Of a DNA stretch of 64,000 nt, positions 57,016 to 64,000 are shown in pieces. The DNA is taken from assembly GCF_000234095.1 (NCBI RefSeq), contig NZ_JH376800.1, positions 62,001-126,000 of the forward strand, in the 5' to 3' direction. Position numbers and translations under genes: made by a program. Position 1 is the stretch's first letter, and every line of letters begins with the position of its first letter. The stretch comes from Centipeda infelix ATCC 43532 (lineage in GTDB: Bacteria > Bacillota > Negativicutes > Selenomonadales > Selenomonadaceae). The notes below the pieces were generated by a model. The model was given only the letters and a program-made list of their open reading frames with translations, made no database searches and was not told where the DNA came from.

Positions 57016-58641
57016 ATGGCATCACTGAAAGAAGAACTCGCGCGTGAAATCGAAAAGCGCCGCACCTTTGCCATCATCTCACATCCGGACGCGGGCAAGA
57101 CGACACTGACCGAGAAATTGCTCCTCTACGGCGGGGCGATTCACCTCGCCGGCTCGATCAAGTCGCGCAAGACCCAGCGTCACGCCGTCTCGGACTGGAT
57201 GGAGATCGAAAAGCAGCGCGGCATCTCCGTCACGTCCTCCGTCCTGCAGTTCGACTACGACGGCTATCGCATCAACATTCTCGATACGCCGGGGCATCAG
57301 GACTTTAGCGAAGATACCTACCGCACGCTGATGGCGGTGGACAGCGCCGTCATGATCATCGATGCGGCGAAGGGCGTCGAGGCGCAGACGCGCAAGCTGT
57401 TCCGCGTCTGCCGTCAGCGCGGCATCCCCATCTTTACCTTTGTCAATAAGCTCGACCGCTTCGGCAAGGCACCGCTCGATTTGATGGATGAGCTCGAAAA
57501 TGTTCTGGGCATTCGCTCCTATCCGATGAACTGGCCGATCGGTACGGATGGTACCTATCGCGGCGTGTATGACCGCGAGAAGAACCGCATCGAGCTCTTT
57601 GCCGAGGATGTGACGCATGGGCAGGAGACGCGTGTCTCCGAGGTGTTCGCAATGGACGATCCCGCGTGGAAGGAGCGCGTCGGAGCGGAAGTCGCCGCCG
57701 CGCTCGCGGACGACATCGAGCTGCTGCGCGACGCGGGCGAGGAGTTCGACCGTGCAGCGGTGGATGCGGGCGAGCTCACGCCGATGTTCTTTGGCTCGGC
57801 GATGACGAACTTCGGCGTGCAGAACTTCCTTGAGGAGTACATCCGTCTCGCGCCGACACCTGCGCCGCGCATGTCCTCGGCGGGCATGATCGAACCCGAT
57901 GACGAGCAGTTCTCGGGCTTTGTGTTCAAGATCCAAGCGAATATGAACCCCGCGCATCGCGACCGTCTCGCGTTCATCCGCATCTCGTCGGGCAAGTTCG
58001 ACCGCAACATGAGCGTCTGGCACGCGCCCTCGGGCAAGCTCATCAAGCTCGCTCAGCCGCAGCAGTTCCTCGCGCAGGATCGCCAGATCATCGACACGGC
58101 GTATCCCGGCGACATCGTCGGACTCTTTGATCCCGGTGTGTTCGGCATCGGGGATACGCTCTGCGACCCCGCACGCAAGTTCAAGTTCGAGGACTTCCCC
58201 GTGTTCCCGCCCGAGCGTTTTGCACGCGTTGCGGCGAAGGACACGATGAAGCGCAAGCAGTTCGTCAAGGGCATCGAGCAGCTCACGCAGGAGGGTGCAA
58301 TCCAGCTCTTCGAGCAGGTCGGCGCGGGTCTTGACAGCTACATCGTCGGCACCGTCGGCACGCTCCAGTTCGAGGTGCTCGAGTACCGTCTGAAGAACGA
58401 GTACAATACGGAGATCACCATGCAGATGCAGCCGTTCGAGACGGCGCGCTGGCTTGCGTTTCCCGACGGGCGCACAATCACACCTGCCGATCTGCGCGGT
58501 GCGGATCGCGGCATGTTCGTCCATGACCGCAACGGCAACCCCGTTCTTCTCGTCAGCAACGAGTGGGCGCTCGGCTGGATTCGCGAGAACAACCCCGATC
58601 TGCAGCTTGGGCAAGTACCGTTCGACCGCAGAGAGGCATGA
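57016..58641 (+). CDS. prfC: peptide chain release factor 3
   Basis: The 541-residue GTPase recycles release factors from the ribosome. The G motifs are SHPDAGKTTLTE (G1), GISVTSSV (G2), DTPGHQDF (G3) and NKLDR (G4). Domains II and III follow at normal length. The RF3-specific KSRKTQRHAVSDWMEIEKQRG region separates it from EF-G. It ends with a terminator at 58657. Confidence 0.96.
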   Translation: MASLKEELAREIEKRRTFAIISHPDAGKTTLTEKLLLYGGAIHLAGSIKSRKTQRHAVSDWMEIEKQRGISVTSSVLQFDYDGYRINILDTPGHQDFSEDTYRTLMAVDSAVMIIDAAKGVEAQTRKLFRVCRQRGIPIFTFVNKLDRFGKAPLDLMDELENVLGIRSYPMNWPIGTDGTYRGVYDREKNRIELFAEDVTHGQETRVSEVFAMDDPAWKERVGAEVAAALADDIELLRDAGEEFDRAAVDAGELTPMFFGSAMTNFGVQNFLEEYIRLAPTPAPRMSSAGMIEPDDEQFSGFVFKIQANMNPAHRDRLAFIRISSGKFDRNMSVWHAPSGKLIKLAQPQQFLAQDRQIIDTAYPGDIVGLFDPGVFGIGDTLCDPARKFKFEDFPVFPPERFARVAAKDTMKRKQFVKGIEQLTQEGAIQLFEQVGAGLDSYIVGTVGTLQFEVLEYRLKNEYNTEITMQMQPFETARWLAFPDGRTITPADLRGADRGMFVHDRNGNPVLLVSNEWALGWIRENNPDLQLGQVPFDRREA

Positions 58642-58656
58642 TTGAAAATAATAAGA

Positions 58657-58693
58657 AGGACATCGCTCTTTGCAACATGATGTCCTATTTTTT
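58657..58693 (+). terminator. terminator after prfC
   Basis: AGGACATC and GATGTCCT pair around a 14-base loop and are followed by seven T residues. Confidence 0.85.
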
Positions 58694-58781
58694 TGAAATA
58701 ATATTTCTTTTTTGTGGAAAATATGGTAGTATTGTCCTAAAACACGAGAATCACTGTTAAGGAATCTAGGAGGATGGTTCG

Positions 58782-61700
58782 TTGTTCAAGGGGAACAAAT
58801 CTAAAAAACTGGCATTTTTTGCCGCGATGGCACTGGTCGGCGGTGCATTTGCACCGTATACTTATGCAGCAGATGTGACAATCAATCCCTCACATCCGCC
58901 GGTAAAAAATGTACCGCGGCCGCTCACCACAGGAGCGGCGGGCGGCGTTGGAACAGACGGTGCAGATGCGTCGGGGAATACGCTCACCATCCAGGACTAT
59001 GATTATGAGCACAACGCTGTCTATGGCGGTGCTGCGCTCGGTACGGGAAATGCGGAACGAAATACACTGACGGTCGTGAACTCCAAAGTCCTGCTGGGGT
59101 ATGGCGGTGCTGCACAGAACGGCGGCAACGCAAACCACAACAAGCTCGTATTTCGTTCGGGCGAGATCGGTGTGTGGATGGCGGGCGGACTTGTCAACAG
59201 CGAGACGGGGAGCGCAGAGGGAAATTCTGTCACAGTTCACAGTGGTACGACATCGCATATCTACGGCGGATATTCCAAAAAGGCAAAGGCACGCGGGAAC
59301 GTTCACAAGAATGAGGTTGTTGTCAATGGAGGGACGATTGACGGCAAGATCAAGGGCGGTGTCATCGACGAAGCCAAATCGACGGGCAATGTGACGGAAA
59401 ATACGGTTACGATCAACGGCGGAACGGTCAAGGACGCGGTCTATGGCGGCGCAATTGAAAAAAGCAATTCCACGGGTACGGCAGCGGGGAATCGCGTTAC
59501 GATCAATGGTGGAATCATTCAGAAGGACATCATTGGCGGCTTTGTGCGCGGCAAAGGGACGCTGACGGGGAATATTGTCACCATTGCGGGCGGCGAAATC
59601 GAGGGCGAGGTATATGCCGCATTTTCCGACAACAGTAAAAGTGTGCTGACGGATAACGTGGTCAACCTCGGCGACGGGGAACATGCTGCGCCGGTGAATG
59701 TTTCTAAATTTGTCTGGGTGGCGCGTGGAAGATACGGCGCGACTTCGTCCGGAAATACGCTCAATGTCAAGACACGTGCAGAGGCGGACTCTGTCGGCGG
59801 CTTCGAGAAGCTCAATTTCTATTTCAAGGAAGCGATTCAGCCAAAACTCACCCTGCGTAAGTCGATGGATTTGAAGATAGCGAGTCTGAACGACATTGGG
59901 GTCTATGGATCACCGCAGATGAAGTCGGGGACGCTGATTGAGAAGGAACGCGGCAAAATCAAAATCAAGGACGGTGTAACGTCCGCGACCGTCACCGGCG
60001 ATACCGCAGAGATGACGCTCCGTCTGGACAGCACGGAGAAGAAACTCGACTATACGCGGTTGATCTTCAAGGGCGCAACAGTCGCTGAATCCGAAGGAAC
60101 GGACACATGGGGCGGACGCTCCACGATCGGCAACACGACGACGGAGAACGCGATCACGATCGACAGCGGCTCGCACACGAATGTTTACGGCGGTTGGACG
60201 ACGGGTACAGGCTCGACGGCTGCGGCAGAGCGGCGCGGCAACAGCACGAAGAACACTGTCACGATCACGGGCGGCACAATCGGTACGGTCTACGGCGGTT
60301 TTACGGACGTGGTGAATGGAACGACGCACGATAATACGGTTAATCTCGGAGACGGGGCACATCCGCTTGCACCCGCTACAACAATCGTGGAGCTTTATGG
60401 TGGAAACAGAACTGCCACGGGCAATACGCTGAATGTCAACACGGCTGCGACGGTTGGCAGGATTGAGAATTTCTCGACAGTCGCTTTCAAGAACGCGTCT
60501 TCCAAACTGACGCTGACACAGGCAGGGGCGCACTTCGACCTTGACGCGATCCAAGCTGATTTCGCAGCGACGGAGAACCCCATCACGCTTGTACATAACG
60601 AGCACGGCTTGACACTCATGAATTATACGGGCAAGGTCAAGTCCACGCTGAGTGTGGACGGTACGCGGGAAACGAATATCGACGTGATCGAGACTGCCGG
60701 ACGGAAAACCGACATTGTTCGATACGGATATATGATCAAGGATGCACGGGCGGCAACGACCCTTGGCACAGATACGTGGGGCGGACGCTCGCGTGCGGGT
60801 AACACGACGACGGGGAACGCGATCACGATCGACAGCGGCACGCACACAAATGTGTACGGCGGCTGGACGACGGGGACAGGCTCGACGGCTCCCGCCGATA
60901 AGCGCGGTGACAGTACGAAGAACAGTGTTACGATTAAGGACAATGCCGTAGTAACCCATGTTTATGGCGGCTTTACAGATGTCGCAGGAGGCAGGGCGGA
61001 GCACAACATTGTCTCTCTTAAGGATGTGACCGTCACAGGAACGGTCACGGGCGGACGCGGCACGGTGACGAGAGATAACGTCATCCGTCTCCGCAACGCA
61101 AAGGTCACGGGGCTGGTCACAGGCGGTACGGGGCATGGAACAGGCAATACGCTCGCGGTCTACTACAGCACGGGTACGTCTGAGATCGGTGACTTTGACG
61201 GAATCCAGAATCTCCATTTCGATCTGGAAAGCGCTCCTCCGCGCGGTGCGCATACCCTTCTGAAATTGACGGCGGTGGGCGGCGATAAGCATCTCGTAGG
61301 GATGAAGATTGATTTTCACCGTGACGGTGCCGCGCAGAAGTTCGCGCCGGGCGATCAGATTACGCTCATGGAGAACACGAACGGCAGAGTATCGCTTGGT
61401 GAAAATGTGACGGTACAGGGCACGGATGGAATATCACGCGACTATACGTTTGATGTTGTGTCAGAGGGGAACACGCTCATCGGAAGGGTTGCACAAGTAA
61501 CCATGAACGAGCAGTCCAAGTCCATCGTCGAGACGCGTGCGGGCGCGAGTGCGTTCCTGAACGACGGCGCAGACTTCACGGCGGGTCCTGGCATGGATGC
61601 GGCGAAGAAGGAGGCGCGTGCTGCAGTGCAGAGCGGCAGTGCGCCCTATGGCATCTGGGCAGGTATGGGCGGCGGTTCACTCCGCCATGAGACCGGCTCC

Positions 61701-62417
61701 TATGTCGATATGAAGGGTTGGAACCTCGGTGTCGGCTGGGCGCGTGAGAACGCGGTGCAGGTGGGCACGCTCACCTTTGGCCCCTTTATCGAGTACGGGC
61801 GCGGCAGCTATGACTCCTACCTCGATGACGGTACGCACGGCAGCGGCAAGACAAACTATCTTGGTGCCGGCATGATGGCGAAGATCGAGACAAAGTCACA
61901 CAACTGGGTTGACGGTTCGCTGCGCATCGGCAGGACAAAGAGCGACTACACAGGGCTTGCAAACTACGACACGACGAGCACCTACTATGGCGTGCAGGTC
62001 GGCGTTGGCAAAGACTTCCATGTGAGTGAAAACGATACCATCGGTGCGTATGTCCGCTACGCGTATGCACATACGGCGGGCACGAGCGCACACCTCAGCT
62101 CGGGCGAGACATTCGACTTCAATGCGGTGAACTCGCATCGTCTGCGCATCGGCACGCGCTATACGCACGGTGCGACGGCACTCAGCCAGTTCTACGCAGG
62201 GCTTGCATGGGAGTATGAGTTCGACGGCGACACACGCGCGACCTCACAGGGCGACAGCGCACCGAGCCCCTCGCTGAAGGGCGGCAGTGCCCTGCTCGAA
62301 CTCGGTTATCGCTTTGCGCCGCAGGACAGCCGCATGAGTTATGACCTGAATCTCAATGGATGGCGAGGCAAGCGTCAGGGCATCACGGGCGGTGTCTCCG
62401 TCAAGTGGGCGTTCTGA
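58782..62417 (+). CDS. type Va autotransporter with repeat-rich passenger
   Basis: The 1211-residue protein has a signal peptide (cleavage near TYAAD), a passenger of about 900 residues, and a C-terminal autotransporter barrel (about 930-1211) ending in VSVKWAF. The passenger is built of short repeats of the kind NxVTIxGGT-x-VYGG, which fold into a beta-helix. Two longer units starting GTDTWGGRS are almost the same (see the repeat entries). The barrel begins after a helical linker (YGIWAGMGGGSLRHETGSYVDMKG). The start is a TTG at 58782 with AGGAGG 8 bases before it. The function, such as adhesion, cannot be read from the repeats. It would rely on BamA and perhaps TamB encoded in the same window. 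Confidence 0.9.
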   Translation: MFKGNKSKKLAFFAAMALVGGAFAPYTYAADVTINPSHPPVKNVPRPLTTGAAGGVGTDGADASGNTLTIQDYDYEHNAVYGGAALGTGNAERNTLTVVNSKVLLGYGGAAQNGGNANHNKLVFRSGEIGVWMAGGLVNSETGSAEGNSVTVHSGTTSHIYGGYSKKAKARGNVHKNEVVVNGGTIDGKIKGGVIDEAKSTGNVTENTVTINGGTVKDAVYGGAIEKSNSTGTAAGNRVTINGGIIQKDIIGGFVRGKGTLTGNIVTIAGGEIEGEVYAAFSDNSKSVLTDNVVNLGDGEHAAPVNVSKFVWVARGRYGATSSGNTLNVKTRAEADSVGGFEKLNFYFKEAIQPKLTLRKSMDLKIASLNDIGVYGSPQMKSGTLIEKERGKIKIKDGVTSATVTGDTAEMTLRLDSTEKKLDYTRLIFKGATVAESEGTDTWGGRSTIGNTTTENAITIDSGSHTNVYGGWTTGTGSTAAAERRGNSTKNTVTITGGTIGTVYGGFTDVVNGTTHDNTVNLGDGAHPLAPATTIVELYGGNRTATGNTLNVNTAATVGRIENFSTVAFKNASSKLTLTQAGAHFDLDAIQADFAATENPITLVHNEHGLTLMNYTGKVKSTLSVDGTRETNIDVIETAGRKTDIVRYGYMIKDARAATTLGTDTWGGRSRAGNTTTGNAITIDSGTHTNVYGGWTTGTGSTAPADKRGDSTKNSVTIKDNAVVTHVYGGFTDVAGGRAEHNIVSLKDVTVTGTVTGGRGTVTRDNVIRLRNAKVTGLVTGGTGHGTGNTLAVYYSTGTSEIGDFDGIQNLHFDLESAPPRGAHTLLKLTAVGGDKHLVGMKIDFHRDGAAQKFAPGDQITLMENTNGRVSLGENVTVQGTDGISRDYTFDVVSEGNTLIGRVAQVTMNEQSKSIVETRAGASAFLNDGADFTAGPGMDAAKKEARAAVQSGSAPYGIWAGMGGGSLRHETGSYVDMKGWNLGVGWARENAVQVGTLTFGPFIEYGRGSYDSYLDDGTHGSGKTNYLGAGMMAKIETKSHNWVDGSLRIGRTKSDYTGLANYDTTSTYYGVQVGVGKDFHVSENDTIGAYVRYAYAHTAGTSAHLSSGETFDFNAVNSHRLRIGTRYTHGATALSQFYAGLAWEYEFDGDTRATSQGDSAPSPSLKGGSALLELGYRFAPQDSRMSYDLNLNGWRGKRQGITGGVSVKWAF
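60102..60269 (+). repeat. passenger duplication, unit 1
   Basis: This 168-bp stretch matches 60771-60938 base for base at a fixed offset of 669 bp without gaps, apart from scattered substitutions. It encodes the GTDTWGGRS-NTTT-NAITIDSG-HTNVYGGWTTGTGSTA block. Confidence 0.85.
60771..60938 (+). repeat. passenger duplication, unit 2
   Basis: Second unit of the duplication described for 60102-60269. Most differences are in the TIG/RAG and AAAERRGN/APADKRGD positions. Confidence 0.85.
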
Positions 62418-62445
62418 GAATAATGCAGTAAAATTGAGCAACAAC

Positions 62446-62494
62446 AAAGAGAACGTGGGTGCTTCCCGAAAGGAGGCTCCCACGTTCTCTTTGT
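62446..62494. terminator. bidirectional terminator after the autotransporter
   Basis: A 14-bp perfect inverted repeat (AAAGAGAACGTGGG with its complement) is separated by 19 bases and lies between two convergent genes. Confidence 0.8.
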
Positions 62495-63493
62495 CTATGT
62501 CTGCATATATCGATTGACGAAGTCCCGTACCTCCTCGCATGCAGCGATACTCTCCGCAAGTTCCGGCAGAACGAGTGGGAAGACATGGGGCATTTCGGGA
62601 TAGACGGTGCATGTTACGGATGTTCCGTCCGCTGCCGCTTTTGCCGCAAGCACTTCGTCCTCTGTTCGAAGGAGGTCGTATTCGCCTGTCTGGATCAGCA
62701 TTGGCGGCAGTCCGCTGAGATCGGCGTGAATCGGGGAAAGGTGCGGATCGTCGAGCGGGAGACTGCCGGCATACGGCGGTGTTTTGCGCAAGTGGGGGGC
62801 AAACGGTGTGCCCTCACCGAGCACTTTGTCCTTTGTAAAGTTTTCCATGCGTGATGTGCCGTCCTTGTGCTCGAAGTCCGTCCACGGCGAGAGGAGGATG
62901 AGTGCCGCAGGCTGCGGAAAGCCCTTGTCTCGCAGGTGGAGAGCAAGTGCTACGGCGAGATTGCCGCCCGCAGAGTCTCCAAAGATGATGATATCTGAGG
63001 GGCGTGTCCCGTGCGCAAGGAGTCCCTGATAGACTGTCGCCGCATCCTCAAGTGCAGCAGGATAGCGGTACACGGGCGCGTGGCGGTAGTCCACACAGTA
63101 GATCTCGCGTGCGTTCGTATACGCCGCCTGACGCACGGCAAACGTGCGGTAAAGATCCGTGAGTCCACTCATATAGGCACCGCCGTGGAGTTGGAGCACA
63201 ACCCTCTTGGTGGTTGGATTCGGCGGCGCAAGGCACTCGACCGGAACGTTTCCGATGGAGGTCTTTTCATATGCCCAGCCCGCGGGTGCTGTGAACGGCG
63301 CAGGTTTTTTGTCGGCGGGCGGGTAGTAGAGCGCATTCATCTGCGTCTTGATGTACGCCTGTTTCGCTTCGCCTGTGAGGACGATGCCGCGCACCTCGGG
63401 GGCGGCGGATATTGCGCCAAATCCACAGTGCGGAAGGACAGCAAGCCCAAGGACAAGGGCGGCACCGCCAATATATCGCTTCCATGTGTTCAT
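62495..63493 (-). CDS. exported alpha/beta hydrolase, hormone-sensitive lipase family
   Basis: The 332-residue protein has a signal peptide (VLGLAVLPHCGFGAISA) and an HSL-type esterase domain: the oxyanion HGGAYMSG, the nucleophile in FGDSAGGNLA, an acid in the LIQTGEYDLLRTED region, and the His in EMPHVFPLV. It should act on short acyl esters outside the cytoplasm. The start at 63493 overlaps the upstream gene by 4 bases; the frame is open 14 codons further but without a ribosome site. Confidence 0.85.
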   Translation of the reverse strand: MNTWKRYIGGAALVLGLAVLPHCGFGAISAAPEVRGIVLTGEAKQAYIKTQMNALYYPPADKKPAPFTAPAGWAYEKTSIGNVPVECLAPPNPTTKRVVLQLHGGAYMSGLTDLYRTFAVRQAAYTNAREIYCVDYRHAPVYRYPAALEDAATVYQGLLAHGTRPSDIIIFGDSAGGNLAVALALHLRDKGFPQPAALILLSPWTDFEHKDGTSRMENFTKDKVLGEGTPFAPHLRKTPPYAGSLPLDDPHLSPIHADLSGLPPMLIQTGEYDLLRTEDEVLAAKAAADGTSVTCTVYPEMPHVFPLVLPELAESIAACEEVRDFVNRYMQT

Positions 63494-64000
63494 GGCGTTT
63501 GCTTCCCGGCGGTGGTGAACGCTTCGTCGCACCATGTGAGGAGAGCATCCTCGATGCTCTCCTCATGTTCGTTCAGCGTCTGCCCTTCCGAGGTGATATA
63601 GAGGCTGCGTCCGTCTGCATAGGCAATGAGGATGTTGTAGGCGGGATTCGTCACGGTCTCCGCGCGTGCGCCGTAGTCGTTCTCGGCAGCGAGGTCTCGT
63701 GCGGCAATGACTGCGTGAAGGCGCGCCGCAAGCTCGGGTGTCCACGGGATGTAACGCTCGCGGATGTCAAGACGGCGGCCGTTTGTGAACTCCTTCGCCA
63801 CAAATTCGGCGAGACAGGGGATGAGGGCATCCGGATTCAGCCCTCGTTCTGTGATTTCCTCCGCCGAGAATGCATCCTTGACGACACCGTCAATCTGCCA
63901 GATCATGCGCATGAGTGTGCCGTCCGCGACAGGGTGGCGGAACTCCATTGTCAGCTGCCGGATTTCGGTGTGCTCGGACGGGACAATTCTTGTTGGCTGC
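63490..64000 (-). CDS. hypothetical protein, 5-prime end outside the window
   Basis: I do not recognise this protein. From the ATG at 63948 it has 152 residues, but no ribosome site precedes that codon and the same frame stays open to the window edge with protein-like sequence (RIVPSEHTEIRQLTMEFRH), so the true start is beyond 64000. It is mostly soluble and acidic, with FRHPVADGTLMRMIWQIDGVV near the start and NILIAYADGRSLYITSEGQT near the end. It overlaps the esterase start by 4 bases, so the two genes are coupled. Confidence 0.65.
   Translation of the reverse strand, partial: QPTRIVPSEHTEIRQLTMEFRHPVADGTLMRMIWQIDGVVKDAFSAEEITERGLNPDALIPCLAEFVAKEFTNGRRLDIRERYIPWTPELAARLHAVIAARDLAAENDYGARAETVTNPAYNILIAYADGRSLYITSEGQTLNEHEESIEDALLTWCDEAFTTAGKQTP

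Noticed and set aside
58782-61500. Repeats in the autotransporter as a CRISPR array
   Set aside because: They are coding, in frame, of uneven spacing and variable; no cas genes are in the window.

Overview
The window looks like a chromosomal segment of a Selenomonas-like member of the Negativicutes, a Firmicutes lineage with an outer membrane. It combines Firmicutes habits (strong AGGAGG ribosome sites, several TTG and GTG starts, many U-tailed terminators) with genes that only make sense in a two-membrane cell: lpxD, an LpxL-type acyltransferase, an ArnT-like sugar transferase, a PagL-like lipid A deacylase, BamA, TamB, TolC, Skp paralogues, an Mla lipid transporter and an autotransporter. 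The genus assignment is inference from gene content, not from a database search. The sequence is GC-rich except in short intergenic islands, the middle of flgE and the start of the autotransporter region.

Layout. 1-4.4 kb: a cupin protein, a small Cys-rich exported protein, a DUF134/NifX-type fusion with a His-rich tail, and a flavodoxin/HutW-type radical SAM pair expected to open haem anaerobically. 4.5-11.8 kb: mutY on the minus strand, then a tight seven-gene run serS-ubiX-pagL-like-rnhA-mlaE-mlaF-mlaD; the MlaD has an extra C-terminal domain that looks like an outer-membrane beta-barrel. 11.8-13.6 kb: minus-strand hicAB toxin-antitoxin genes, a crotonase and a ribbon-helix-helix protein. 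13.7-16.2 kb: a two-gene flagellar module (TIGR02530-type protein and hook protein FlgE) behind a candidate sigma-28 promoter. 16.3-34 kb: an envelope biogenesis cluster: TolC, TamB, a sigma factor, a one-TM protein, BamA, an undescribed exported protein, two membrane glycosyltransferases, a lipoprotein, three Skp/OmpH-like proteins, LpxD and LpxL. 34-36.5 kb: a convergent FtsA-like ATPase with two AT-hook-like motifs.

36.6-36.9 kb holds a structured non-coding RNA with its own promoter and terminator, best explained as 6S RNA. Then come an orphan DhaL, gltX, two identical tRNA-Glu genes, a TSUP transporter with two rhodanese lipoproteins, and a one-piece glucose-type PTS permease (minus strand). 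44-50.3 kb: an acetolactate synthase large subunit followed by a type II secretion/type IV pilus-like set (five pseudopilins, prepilin peptidase, PilM/PilN- or GspL-like and PilO- or GspM-like proteins) with no ATPase, platform protein or secretin in view. 50.4-58.6 kb: aroC-aroK-aroB, a membrane diguanylate cyclase, rplS, lepB, an exonuclease III and prfC. 58.8-64 kb: a large autotransporter with internally duplicated passenger segments, then a minus-strand esterase and a gene running off the window edge.

The most notable non-genic signal is a repeat of about 160 bp, present twice in opposite orientation (22254-22410 and 40682-40842), with inverted termini and a conserved internal hairpin but no coding capacity. 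The most notable protein-level oddities are the His-tailed fusion with an internal translation start, the AT-hook FtsA-like protein, the sigma factor with a possible membrane partner inside the envelope cluster, and the protein translationally coupled to bamA.
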